Shown: positions 27,927-36,324, counted from the first letter of the stretch. The stretch is DNA of 64,000 nucleotides from Candidatus Phaeomarinobacter ectocarpi (GCF_000689395.1 NZ_HG966617.1:1487274-1551273); one strand, 5' to 3'. Notes: generated by a model not told the origin, from the letters alone. Program-made: numbers and translations.

Positions 27927-28813
27927 CGGGCACCCTACCCACGCCTGCGATCAACGACCCGGCCGCCCGGTTGTATTTCGGGCGGGTCATCCACGCACGC
28001 TCGCGCCCGCGCAAGCATCGCTTTGCCTACAAGGTCTTTTCAATGCTGATCGACATCGATCGGCTTGAAGATGTGGCGAAGACCAGCACCTTGTTCTCCC
28101 TCGACCGCTTTAACCTGTTCAGCTTTCATCGCCGGGATCACGGTCCCAAAGACGGTAGCTCATTGCGCGCGCACATAGACACCCTGCTGGGTGATGCGGG
28201 CCTGCCGGCACCCGCCCAAATCAAGCTGCTCTGCTATCCGCGTATTCTTGGATATGTGTTCAATCCGCTGTCGGTCTATTACTGCTACGATGCTGCGGGC
28301 CAATTGTCCGTACTGGTCTATCAGGTCCACAACACGTTCGGCGACGTGCACAGCTACATCGCACCTGTTGCGGAGGCTGAGCAAAAAGGCCGCGTGGTGC
28401 ATCAGTCCCGGGACAAGAACCTGCACGTCTCGCCTTTCGTTGGCATGGCGGCGTCCTATCACTTTGCTCTGGATGACCCTGCAGAGACGATTGGCATCCG
28501 CATCCGTGAAACCGATGAAGACGGGCCCTTTCTACTGGCGACGTTTGACGGCAAGGCACGCGCATTTTCAACCGCGACGCTGGCCCTGGCGTTTGTCAAG
28601 TATCCCCTCATGACACTCAAGATTGTCGGCGCCATTCACTTTGAAGCATTGCGGTTATGGCTCAAAGGCGTGCCGTTTTTCTCAAGCCCGCTGCAGGCGC
28701 CCGCGCGGTCCAGTTTGGACGGTCCGTCGCAAGGGGCACGGGGAAATGCAATCGACCCTGCAAAGGCGCCCGAAAAACGCTATACTGATCCCGCGAAAAC
28801 AAAGGCAGCCTGA
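27923..28813 (+). CDS. DUF1365 domain-containing protein
   Basis: A 296-residue protein opening with the family's LYFGRVIHARSRPRKHRFAYKVF and containing LLCYPRILGYVFNPLSVYYCYD and QVHNTFGDVHSYI, the most conserved DUF1365 blocks. The Ser/His/Tyr-rich pattern hints at an enzyme of unknown reaction working on membrane lipids along with its two flanking genes. It starts with GTG overlapping the COG2907 stop and ends five bases before the cyclopropane synthase, so all three are likely made together. Confidence 0.93.
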   Translation: MTGTLPTPAINDPAARLYFGRVIHARSRPRKHRFAYKVFSMLIDIDRLEDVAKTSTLFSLDRFNLFSFHRRDHGPKDGSSLRAHIDTLLGDAGLPAPAQIKLLCYPRILGYVFNPLSVYYCYDAAGQLSVLVYQVHNTFGDVHSYIAPVAEAEQKGRVVHQSRDKNLHVSPFVGMAASYHFALDDPAETIGIRIRETDEDGPFLLATFDGKARAFSTATLALAFVKYPLMTLKIVGAIHFEALRLWLKGVPFFSSPLQAPARSSLDGPSQGARGNAIDPAKAPEKRYTDPAKTKAA

Positions 28814-28818
28814 GCGAC

Positions 28819-30078
28819 ATGACTACCACCGATATGTCAGATGTTGCCGCGCAGGGACGCCCTGCGCCCGTTGTGGCAACCCCGGAAGTTCTGGACGGTC
28901 TGTCTGGTGTGCCGCGTCTCGTGCGCTTTTCATTGCGCATGCTCCTCAATATCCAAAGCGGCAGCCTGACAGTCCGCTTGCCGGATCAAGCGCCCTTGCG
29001 ATTTGAGGGCAAGGAACCCGGCGACCAAGGCGAAGTGGAACTGAAGCACTATCGTGCTGTGCGCAGGCTGCTGGCCGGCGGCGGCATCGGTTTTGGAGAG
29101 GCCTACATTGCTGGCGACGTGGACTCGCCCGATATGGCGAAGTTCCTGGAAGTGTTTGCGCGCAACCGGACCATGATGCTGCAGGCGTTGCGCATGGGGC
29201 TTTTTGACTGGGTGAACAAGCTCTATCACAAGCTTCACAAGAACACGCGCAAGGGGTCCGAGCGCAACATACATGCCCATTATGATCTGGGCAATGAGTT
29301 CTATGGCCTTTGGCTTGATCCGACGATGACCTATTCGTCCGCGATTTTTAAGCCCGGCATGAACGATCTGGCCTCAGCTCAGCGTGAAAAATATCGCGCG
29401 CTGGCTGACAGCATGCAGCTGGAAGCCTCTCACCACGTGCTGGAAATCGGCTGCGGCTGGGGTGGCTTTGCGGAATATGCGGCCGGCGAAATCGGCTGCC
29501 GTGTCACCGGCATCACCATCTCCAAGGAGCAATTAGAGTTTGCCCGCGAGCGCGTGCAGCGCGCCGGGCTGAGCGACAAGGTCGAGATCCGCTACCAGGA
29601 TTATCGCGACGTCAGCGAGACGTTTGACCGGGTTGCCTCGATCGAGATGTTTGAAGCGGTTGGCGAGGATTATTGGCCAACCTACTTCCAGCAGGTCCGC
29701 AACGTGCTCAAGCCCGGCGGCAAGGCCGGCTTGCAGATCATCACCATTGCGGATGAAGCCTATGAGGATTATCGCAATACGGCGGACTTCATTCAGCGCT
29801 ACATATTCCCCGGTGGCATGCTTCCCTCGCCTACGGCCCTGCGTGACCAGATCAGCAATGCGGGACTGGTTCTGACCGGTAACCGGGAATTTGGACGTGA
29901 CTACGCCCGCACCCTGCGCATGTGGCAGGAGAGTTTCGCTGAAGCATGGCCGAAGATCGAACCGCTTGGATTTGACGAGCGGTTCAAGCGGCTCTGGCAC
30001 TTCTATCTGGCCTATTGCGAGGCTGGCTTCAGTTCAGCCAATACCGACGTGACCCAGGTCACACTAGCGCGCGCCTGA
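28819..30078 (+). CDS. cfa: Cyclopropane-fatty-acyl-phospholipid synthase family protein
   Basis: SAM-dependent methyltransferase of the Cfa family, 419 residues. An N-terminal lipid-binding domain (about 1-130) precedes the SAM site VLEIGCGWGGFAEYA and the conserved RNIHAHYDLGNEFYGLWLDPTMTYS and IEMFEAVGEDYW segments. It methylates double bonds of membrane phospholipid acyl chains, giving cyclopropane or, in some clusters, methylated intermediates. In Rhodobacter a cfa gene is a direct target of the singlet-oxygen sigma factor, matching its place here behind the candidate ECF11 promoter. Confidence 0.94.
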   Translation: MTTTDMSDVAAQGRPAPVVATPEVLDGLSGVPRLVRFSLRMLLNIQSGSLTVRLPDQAPLRFEGKEPGDQGEVELKHYRAVRRLLAGGGIGFGEAYIAGDVDSPDMAKFLEVFARNRTMMLQALRMGLFDWVNKLYHKLHKNTRKGSERNIHAHYDLGNEFYGLWLDPTMTYSSAIFKPGMNDLASAQREKYRALADSMQLEASHHVLEIGCGWGGFAEYAAGEIGCRVTGITISKEQLEFARERVQRAGLSDKVEIRYQDYRDVSETFDRVASIEMFEAVGEDYWPTYFQQVRNVLKPGGKAGLQIITIADEAYEDYRNTADFIQRYIFPGGMLPSPTALRDQISNAGLVLTGNREFGRDYARTLRMWQESFAEAWPKIEPLGFDERFKRLWHFYLAYCEAGFSSANTDVTQVTLARA

Positions 30079-30087
30079 TCTCATCTG

Positions 30088-31425
30088 ATGTCCCCCCGCA
30101 CATCGACCTTCTGGTGGTACGCACTGCCGGGCCTTCCGCTCGCAGCACTTACGTTGCCGGTTTATGTGTTTGTGCCGGCCTTTTATGCCGAGCTTGGCGT
30201 GTCTCTCGCATTGATCGGCACGGTGCTGCTCGGCGTCCGGCTGCTGGACGCGGTTTCTGATCCCGCCATCGGCTTTTTGAGCGACAGACTTCGCCTTCCC
30301 GGCGGCCGCCGAAAGCCTTGGATGTTTGTGGGCCTAGTCCCCACCATGCTTGCGGTCTGGATGGTGTTCGTCCCGTCAGATACGCCGTCAGCAACCTATC
30401 TGTTTGTCTGGAGCGCGGTGCTGTCGGTTGGCTGGACCCTGATGATCCTGCCCTACAATGCGTGGGGCGCCGAACTGGCAGACGACTACGACGGTCGCAC
30501 GGCAGTCACCGCGCGACGCGAAGGCATGGTTGTGGCGGGCACGTTGCTGGCCACCGCAACGCCGGCCGTGCTGGCCGCGCTGGGGGTGATCGGAACGGCC
30601 GCCGCCCTTGAGATACTCGCGCTTGGTTTGGTTATCCTCCTGCCACTGACAGTTGCCCTGTGCCTGTGGCGCGTTCCCTCACCGCCGGACAAAAGTCATC
30701 AGCGGGTGGCGCTGGGCGCCGGTTTGCGGGCGATCGGGGCAAACAAATCCTTCGTACGGCTTGTCTCCGCCTATCTCATAAACGGGTGGGCCAACGGCCT
30801 GCCTGCAACCCTGTTTGTGCTCTTCGTCACCCACGTGCTTGTGGCACCTGAAATGGTTGGCCCGCTATTGTTCCTCTATTTCCTGTCCGGCGTGCTCGCC
30901 ATTCCCGGCTGGGTCTGGCTGTCGCGTCGATGGAGCAAGCATCGCGTCTGGGTCGGCTCGATGACGCTCGCCTGTGCGACGTTTATCTGGGTGCCATTCC
31001 TGGGCGCAGGCGATGTCCTGTGGTTCGCCGTGATCTGCGTGCTGTCGGGCTTCGCGGTCGGGGCTGACCTTGTGCTGCCGGCCGCCATTCAGGCAGACGT
31101 GGTGGATGTGGACACAGCTGACACCGGTGAACAGCGCACGGGTCTCTACTTCGCGCTCTGGAGCCTGGCCACAAAGCTCTCATTGGCGCTGGCGGCAGGC
31201 GTCGCCTTTCCCCTTCTTGCCTTTGTGGGCTTTCAGGCGGATACCGTTCCTGGCCTCGACAGCACCAACACAAATGGAAGTTTATTCGCTGTTTCAATGC
31301 TTTATGCCGGTTTGCCGGTGATCCTAAAGCTGCCAGCGCTCGTACTTATGTGGAATTTTCCATTGAGCCGGGAAGCTCAGGAAGACTTGCAGGCGCGGAT
31401 TTCAGCGGCTGCGTCCCCTTCCTGA
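30088..31425 (+). CDS. MFS transporter (glycoside-pentoside-hexuronide-type)
   Basis: A 445-residue inner-membrane carrier with about twelve helices. The loop between helices two and three reads RLLDAVSDPAIGFLSDRLRLPGGRRKPW, the signature of the GPH/MelB-like group, and TVLLGVR precedes it. Such carriers move sugars or other solutes with cations, but members located in COG2907-DUF1365-cfa clusters have no known substrate. ATG at 30088 follows the cfa stop by nine bases. Confidence 0.9.
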   Translation: MSPRTSTFWWYALPGLPLAALTLPVYVFVPAFYAELGVSLALIGTVLLGVRLLDAVSDPAIGFLSDRLRLPGGRRKPWMFVGLVPTMLAVWMVFVPSDTPSATYLFVWSAVLSVGWTLMILPYNAWGAELADDYDGRTAVTARREGMVVAGTLLATATPAVLAALGVIGTAAALEILALGLVILLPLTVALCLWRVPSPPDKSHQRVALGAGLRAIGANKSFVRLVSAYLINGWANGLPATLFVLFVTHVLVAPEMVGPLLFLYFLSGVLAIPGWVWLSRRWSKHRVWVGSMTLACATFIWVPFLGAGDVLWFAVICVLSGFAVGADLVLPAAIQADVVDVDTADTGEQRTGLYFALWSLATKLSLALAAGVAFPLLAFVGFQADTVPGLDSTNTNGSLFAVSMLYAGLPVILKLPALVLMWNFPLSREAQEDLQARISAAASPS

Positions 31426-31473
31426 TCCAATTGCGGGCCCCGGCCCCGTCAGTGGACGAGTGTGAGCTGCCTC

Positions 31474-31971
31474 ATGAGTGAGAACAGACATTACGAAGAC
31501 GCAGAAGCTGCATCGGGCCTCGAGTTGCGTCTCGAAGAGTTTTTTGACGGGTCGCTCGACGCACAGGGTGAATTCCGTGATCCCTTCGGTCGGGTGCGCA
31601 GGACATTCCACGCTCATGTCACCGGCAAGCGCGAGGGGGACACCATCCGTATCCATGAAAAATTCCACTATCACGACGGTGAAATTGATGAACGCGAATG
31701 GGTGATCCGTGCCCACGGCGATGGACGTTATACGGGCGAAGCAACAGACGTTGTGGGAGTGGCTGAAGGCAAGGTGGAAGGGCCCCGCCTGCGCTGGTCC
31801 TACCCGATTGACCTGCCCATTGGTGGCCGCGCATGGCGGCTCAACTTCGACGACGAGTTCGAGCTGTGCGAGCCGGATGCGCTGGTCAATACGGCGAGTG
31901 TAAAGAAATTTGGTCTGCCCTTCGGCACCGTCCGTCAGACGATTTCACGCCGGACGTCTTCCAGCAGCTAG
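31474..31971 (+). CDS. DUF3833 family protein
   Basis: A 165-residue protein with the DUF3833 pattern: LEEFFDGSLDAQGEFRDPFG, VTGKREGDTIRIHEKFHYHDGE, RRYTGEATDVVG-like GDGRYTGEATDVVG, LRWSYPIDLPIGGRAWRLNFDD and NTASVKKFGLPFG. Many DUF3833 members are lipoproteins, yet this one has no signal peptide or lipobox from the ATG at 31474 (or from the GTG at 31462), so it appears cytoplasmic. It ends the photolyase operon and stops four bases before the convergent SDR gene. Its role is unknown. Confidence 0.85.
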   Translation: MSENRHYEDAEAASGLELRLEEFFDGSLDAQGEFRDPFGRVRRTFHAHVTGKREGDTIRIHEKFHYHDGEIDEREWVIRAHGDGRYTGEATDVVGVAEGKVEGPRLRWSYPIDLPIGGRAWRLNFDDEFELCEPDALVNTASVKKFGLPFGTVRQTISRRTSSSS

Positions 31972-31974
31972 GCG

Positions 31975-32793
31975 CTACGCGTCGCCGGTGGGTATGTCCG
32001 GCGTCGTGTCCGGGTCAGCCCAGCCTGTCAGCTTTCGCACGAGAGCCAGCCGCCATGTAGTTGGCAGGTAGTCCAGAGCTTTGAGAACATAGGTAAAGCG
32101 ACGCGGGAACGTCAGTTCAAACCGTGTCGATGCCAATCCATCAACAATCCGGTCGGCAGCATCCTTTGATGCCATCAAGGCCGGCATCGGGAACGGATTG
32201 TTCTTTGTTGCCGGCGTGTCGATGAATCCCGGATTGACGACCTGAACCAGCAGGCCAATCGGATCAAGTTCGATGCGCAACGTCTCTGCCAGATTGATGA
32301 GCGCCGCCTTGCTGGCTCCGTATGCGGAGCTTGTGGGCAGCCCGCCATATCCTGTGACCGACGCCACCAGCGCGATCTGGCCCTTGCCCCGCGTCTTCAT
32401 GGACGCGATGGCTGGTTCCAGACAGTTGGCCACACCAACAAGGTTGACGTCGAAGGTCGATTGAAAGGCGTCCGCCTTGAAATTGCGCGCATCGATTGGC
32501 TTGAACACACCGGCGTTCAACACGCACAGCGCCACCTTGCCAAACTGATGTTCGACACGCTGGACGATGCTTTCCATCGCGGTCTTGTCTGAGACATCCC
32601 CAGCAAAGGGGCGGATCTGTCCTGGGAGGTCTTTGCTTAGCTCTGCCAGCTCAGCGAGCTCGCCGACGCGGCGAGCTGTGGCGATAACCTGCCAGCCATC
32701 CGCTGCCAGCCTCAGAGCCACATCCCGGCCAATGCCCGAGCTGGCCCCTGTGACCCATGCCACGCCATCTTCTTTTGTTACCGGGTCAGCCAT
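31975..32793 (-). CDS. SDR family NAD(P)-dependent oxidoreductase
   Basis: Short-chain dehydrogenase, 272 residues. The Rossmann motif is WVTGASSGIGRDVALRL (about 13-29), NAG appears in CVLNAGVF and the catalytic tetrad region is ASVTGYGGLPTSSAYGASKAAL with Tyr and Lys spaced by three. SDR genes of this type recur in the RpoE/ChrR gene neighbourhood. It is 67 bases behind the ChrR-like gene on the same strand and convergent with the DUF3833 gene, so a two-gene minus-strand operon is likely. Confidence 0.92.
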   Translation of the reverse strand: MADPVTKEDGVAWVTGASSGIGRDVALRLAADGWQVIATARRVGELAELAELSKDLPGQIRPFAGDVSDKTAMESIVQRVEHQFGKVALCVLNAGVFKPIDARNFKADAFQSTFDVNLVGVANCLEPAIASMKTRGKGQIALVASVTGYGGLPTSSAYGASKAALINLAETLRIELDPIGLLVQVVNPGFIDTPATKNNPFPMPALMASKDAADRIVDGLASTRFELTFPRRFTYVLKALDYLPTTWRLALVRKLTGWADPDTTPDIPTGDA

Positions 32794-32860
32794 GGGACCT
32801 CACTTTCGTGGTCGGTATTTCAGCACCCGACCATGCAGTAGATCTGGTGAGACTGAGCGC

Positions 32861-33535
32861 CTAAAGCAATGACTGGAAAATCCGGCCGATGCGCCCTGTC
32901 AGCTTCATTGGAGCCTCAGTGACCGCAAAGCAGATGCAGGTCTCGCCGCGTTCAGCAATGGGTTTGTGATCCACCGCATCGTCAGCAAGTTCCAGATCGC
33001 CGGGGCCAAAGCGGCCCGCGTCATCCGAATAGGCACCCTGAACGACCAACGTCGCTTCCATGCCCTCATGGGTGTGCTGGGGAACGGCCTTGCCCGGTTC
33101 GATACGCAACAGACGCGCGACGATACCCTCATCCTCAAATTCCTTGAGGCGATACTCGTAGGCGCCGATGCCCCGCCACTTCCACGCGATGTCAGACAGT
33201 GGCTGTCCCACAGCATGCGTCAGGGATGCAGGCAGAGGGCTTGGTGTAGGGCGCGGTGAAACGATAGGCGCTGTGGCCGTGAGCGTGTCGCCCTCTTCAA
33301 GCTGCGCCAGAAGAGCGTCCGCAGACTGTGCCCGCATGCTGACCGGCTCCGCCCGCTCCAGTGACCAACCGCCGACCTGTTCGATCCGGTCAGCCGTATG
33401 GCGCTGCTGCGGGTTCATCTCGAGATAGGTCTCTGCGAGGAGCGCTGCCGCTCTGGGCAACTGACCAAGCGCATACTGCGAGATCAACCAGTCAACACTT
33501 GGTGCGGATCGGGGTGTATGGGGCATGTGCTGCAT
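32861..33535 (-). CDS. ChrR-like cupin protein with degenerate anti-sigma zinc site
   Basis: A 224-residue relative of ChrR, the zinc-dependent anti-sigma factor that releases RpoE upon singlet oxygen. The N-terminal anti-sigma fold (about 14-80; WLISQYALGQLPRAAALLAE) aligns well, but the four zinc ligands of ChrR (His, His, Cys, Cys) fall at P12, Y37, N41 and Q44, so the site is lost. The C-terminal cupin domain (about 115-215) keeps its metal ligands H154, H156, E160 and H190 (VPQHTHEGME, VDHKPIA). No sigma factor gene is adjacent. It may act as a cupin sensor without zinc-clasped sigma binding. A start at codon 4 (33526) is also possible. Confidence 0.82.
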   Translation of the reverse strand: MQHMPHTPRSAPSVDWLISQYALGQLPRAAALLAETYLEMNPQQRHTADRIEQVGGWSLERAEPVSMRAQSADALLAQLEEGDTLTATAPIVSPRPTPSPLPASLTHAVGQPLSDIAWKWRGIGAYEYRLKEFEDEGIVARLLRIEPGKAVPQHTHEGMEATLVVQGAYSDDAGRFGPGDLELADDAVDHKPIAERGETCICFAVTEAPMKLTGRIGRIFQSLL

Positions 33536-33586
33536 TCTAAGGTTTTCGACTCATCCTTGGTGATCATGCGCGCAGTAGGGGTGCGC

Positions 33587-33619
33587 AAAACCCGCCAAAT
33601 CCCGCGGTTTTTTGCGGGG
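33587..33619 (-). other. Alternative hairpins in leader of ChrR-like gene
   Basis: In the minus-strand transcript CCCGC (33618-33614) can pair with GCGGG at 33605-33601 or with GCGGG at 33595-33591. The second option is followed by four U (33590-33587), a terminator-like arrangement. This would lie in a leader of about 105 bases. Confidence 0.4.
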
Positions 33620-33648
33620 CTTGTTGGTTATCTCTGAATTTGTCTGTA

Positions 33649-33676
33649 GATACGGCCACATAAGCTGTTTGGATCA
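33649..33676 (-). promoter_or_regulatory. Candidate ECF11-type promoter for ChrR-like gene and SDR
   Basis: Reading leftward, TGATCC (33676-33671), 16 bases, then CGTATC (33654-33649). It shares TGATCCAAA and the exact spacing with the element at 25005. It would start transcription near 33640, about 105 bases before the ChrR-like ATG. Confidence 0.62.
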
Positions 33677-33883
33677 CTTGTGGGCACAAATGATCCTCTC
33701 AGGTCCGTTTGCCCGCACCCGACGCTCTGGATAGAGCAATCCTGCGTGATCTTTGTGTTTCGACGGGCGATGCGGTTGCGCCGGGACGGGCCTCTCCCTA
33801 TTTTCCAAACTCCCCATGCTTCCAACCACATGAAAATTATGTGGATCGCATAAATCTACAGTTTCCAATGAGGAATAACGTTC

Positions 33884-34903
33884 ATGACATCTGCAACACC
33901 CGGGATCAGGAACGGCATTGTCGATGCCATCGGCAACACTCCTCTCATTCGCCTCAAAAAGGCCTCTGAGGAAACCGGCTGCGAAATTCTGGGCAAGGCG
34001 GAATTCATGAACCCCGGCCAGTCGGTCAAGGACCGGGCCGCTCTCTTCATCATTCAGGATGCCATCAAGTCCGGCCGTCTCCAGCCCGGCGGCACAATTG
34101 TCGAAGGCACAGCCGGCAACACCGGCATCGGCCTTGCGCTGGTTGGCAACGCGCTTGGGTTCAAGACCGTGATCGTGATCCCGGAAACCCAGACCCAGGA
34201 AAAGAAAGACATGTTGCGTCTGGCGGGTGCCGAACTGATTGAAGTCCCAGCGCTGCCGTACAAGGACCCCAACAACTACGTGAAATATTCCGGTCGTCTG
34301 GCAGAAGAGCTGGCCGCCAAGGAACCCAAAGGCGCAATCTGGGCAAACCAGTTTGACAACGTCGCCAATCGTCAGGGCCATGTGGAAACCACAGCACCCG
34401 AAATCTGGGAGCAGACAGATGGCAAGGTCGATGGGTTCATTTGTGCCGTCGGCACCGGCGGCACACTGGCAGGCGTCGCCATGGGCCTGCGCGAAAAGAA
34501 GAAAGACATCACCATCGGCATCGCCGACCCCATGGGGGCCGCGCTCTACAACTATTATGCGAACGGAGAACTCAAAGCCGAGGGCACATCCATCACTGAG
34601 GGCATCGGTCAGGGTCGCATCACGGCCAACCTTGAAGGCCTCAAGGTGGACGAAGCATTCCAGATACCAGACGAAGAAGCCCTGCCCGTTGCCTTTGACC
34701 TGCTGGAACACGAAGGACTGTGTATGGGCTCCTCAAGCGGCGTGAACGTCGCCGGTGCCATGCGGCTGGCGAAGAAGATGGGGCCTGGCCATACGATTGT
34801 GACCATCCTGTGTGACTTCGGCACGCGCTACCAGTCCAAGATGTTCAACCCGGCCTTCCTTAAGGAAAAGGGACTTCCCGTTCCCGGTTGGCTGGACAAG
34901 TAG
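33884..34903 (+). CDS. cysK: Cysteine synthase A
   Basis: PLP enzyme making cysteine from O-acetylserine and sulfide, 339 residues. The PLP lysine is K49 in NPGQSVKDRAA, the substrate loop is EGTAGNTGIGLA, and the PLP phosphate loop reads VGTGGTLAG. GAGGAA precedes the ATG with good spacing. It is directly followed by a 3-mercaptopyruvate sulfurtransferase gene with no gap, linking cysteine synthesis and sulfane sulfur metabolism. Confidence 0.95.
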   Translation: MTSATPGIRNGIVDAIGNTPLIRLKKASEETGCEILGKAEFMNPGQSVKDRAALFIIQDAIKSGRLQPGGTIVEGTAGNTGIGLALVGNALGFKTVIVIPETQTQEKKDMLRLAGAELIEVPALPYKDPNNYVKYSGRLAEELAAKEPKGAIWANQFDNVANRQGHVETTAPEIWEQTDGKVDGFICAVGTGGTLAGVAMGLREKKKDITIGIADPMGAALYNYYANGELKAEGTSITEGIGQGRITANLEGLKVDEAFQIPDEEALPVAFDLLEHEGLCMGSSSGVNVAGAMRLAKKMGPGHTIVTILCDFGTRYQSKMFNPAFLKEKGLPVPGWLDK

Positions 34904-35767
34904 GTGACCGCCGCGCCGAACACGGACGATCCCCGGACGCTGGTATCAGTGCAGTGGGTGCGCAACCATATCTCTGATCGAAATCTCGTGCTGCTGGATG
35001 CCTCATGGCATATGCCGGCCGCTGAACGTGACCCCTACGCAGAATATGTCGATGGCCACATTCCAGGCGCACGGTTCTTCGACATCGATGCCATCAGTGA
35101 TACCTCCTCGCCCCTGCCCCATATGCTTCCGACCGCCGAGGCCTTTGCTGCATCGGTGAGCGGCCTTGGAATCTCGAATGCGGACCAGATCATCATCTAT
35201 GACGCGGTCGGCCTTTTCAGCGCCGCCAGGGCCTGGTGGATGTTTCGTGCCATGGGCCATCAAAATGTCGCCGTGATGGATGGCGGACTTCCCGCGTGGC
35301 TGGCCTCAGGCGGCACGACCACAGATGCCGAAGAAGATTTTGAGCCTGCACCGTATGAGGCCCAGCTCAACCCGCGCGCCGTGACGTCGCTTTCTGCGAT
35401 GCAGGCTGCAAGTGCGGGCGCAAGCCATGTCATTCTGGATGCACGCCCGGCTGGCCGCTTTGACGGCTCGCAGCCAGAGCCCCGGCCGGGCCTGCCCTCG
35501 GGTCACATGCCCAACGCGACAAGCCTCCCGTTTCCCAACGTCGTCACGGCAGATGGATGCCTAAAGTCACCGTCCGACCTAGAAAACCTATTCGCCGGAT
35601 TGGAGGTGGGTCATAAGAAAAACATCATCACCACCTGCGGATCCGGCGTGACGGCGGCGATCCTCACTTTGGCTCTCGCACGCATAGGCGTTGAAGACAC
35701 TTCGCTTTATGATGGGTCCTGGACACAATGGGGCAGCACGGAAGGTTGCCCGATCGAGACCGGATAA
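34904..35767 (+). CDS. sseA: 3-mercaptopyruvate sulfurtransferase
   Basis: Two-domain rhodanese, 287 residues, that moves sulfur from 3-mercaptopyruvate to thiol acceptors. The inactive N-terminal rhodanese domain (about 10-140; YVDGHIPGARFFDID) is followed by the catalytic one with C245 in TTCGSGVTA; the CGSGVTA loop is that of mercaptopyruvate, not thiosulfate, enzymes. The start is GTG at 34904, immediately after the cysK stop, so it is translated by coupling. Confidence 0.93.
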   Translation: MTAAPNTDDPRTLVSVQWVRNHISDRNLVLLDASWHMPAAERDPYAEYVDGHIPGARFFDIDAISDTSSPLPHMLPTAEAFAASVSGLGISNADQIIIYDAVGLFSAARAWWMFRAMGHQNVAVMDGGLPAWLASGGTTTDAEEDFEPAPYEAQLNPRAVTSLSAMQAASAGASHVILDARPAGRFDGSQPEPRPGLPSGHMPNATSLPFPNVVTADGCLKSPSDLENLFAGLEVGHKKNIITTCGSGVTAAILTLALARIGVEDTSLYDGSWTQWGSTEGCPIETG

Positions 35768-35808
35768 GATGTAGTCATTCGCATCGCAGGATGCAGGCTC
35801 AGGCGGGC

Positions 35809-36324
35809 ATGGGCACCATACACAAGACCACTGTTACCTTTCTCAGCATGGACGAGGACCCGGACAACCGGGTTCCCATGCCGGCACGACGTCTTGCCCT
35901 GATGCGCAGCGTCGAGCCGCCGGCGCACTATTACCGGTATCTGTATGACGCGGTTGGTCGCGACCACATCTGGGTAGACCGCAAGCGCAAGAACGATGCC
36001 GATCTCTTGAGCATCATCCACGATGATCTCGTTGAGATTTATGTCCTGTACGTCGAGGGCTCTCCAGCCGGGTTTGCGGAACTGAACTTTCGTGAGCGCG
36101 GCGTATGCGAACTTGCCTATATGGGCTTGATCCCGGAGTTCGTAGGGGGCGGCCTTGGGGAATACCTGTTGGCGCAGGCCATCGAGATTGCCTGGCAACA
36201 TTCCATCACCAAACTGAAGGTGCAGACCTGCACCCTGGACCATCCCCGCGCCCTGGGCCTGTATCAGCGCATGGGGTTTACCCCCTACGCACAGACTGAA
36301 GCCGAAGTTGAAGAACTTGATTGA
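35809..36324 (+). CDS. GNAT family N-acetyltransferase
   Basis: A 171-residue acetyltransferase. The acetyl-CoA site appears as AYMGLIPEFVGGGLGEYLLAQAIEIAW (about 100-126) followed by VQTCTLDHPRALGLYQRMGFTPY, a standard GNAT ending. The acceptor is unknown. In-frame ATGs exist at 35728, 35791 and 35809; the first lies inside sseA, and I choose 35809, which starts close to the conserved fold, with 35791 also possible. It follows sseA by 41 bases. Confidence 0.85.
   Translation: MGTIHKTTVTFLSMDEDPDNRVPMPARRLALMRSVEPPAHYYRYLYDAVGRDHIWVDRKRKNDADLLSIIHDDLVEIYVLYVEGSPAGFAELNFRERGVCELAYMGLIPEFVGGGLGEYLLAQAIEIAWQHSITKLKVQTCTLDHPRALGLYQRMGFTPYAQTEAEVEELD

Larger units (their letters stand above)
33536..33883. 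other. Divergent intergenic region between ChrR-like gene and cysK
   Basis: 348 bases without a gene. It holds the leftward ECF11-like promoter (33649-33676), a GC-rich leader hairpin set (33587-33619), and on the right the cysK leader with GAGGAATAACG just before the cysK ATG. No small gene is convincing. Confidence 0.7.

Noticed and set aside
33536-33600. TGATCA box nearer the ChrR-like start as promoter
   Set aside because: Its distance to the following TTAGA is 20 bases and the match is poorer than at 33649-33676.
33691-33712. Third TGATCC box, plus strand, in the cysK upstream region
   Set aside because: No CGTA or TA-type -10 box follows at 15-18 bases, so it does not fit the promoter pattern of the other two.
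33674-34711. 345-codon minus-strand frame opposite cysK
   Set aside because: Shadow of cysK, which has a clear PLP site and ribosome site; no ribosome site or family features on the minus strand.
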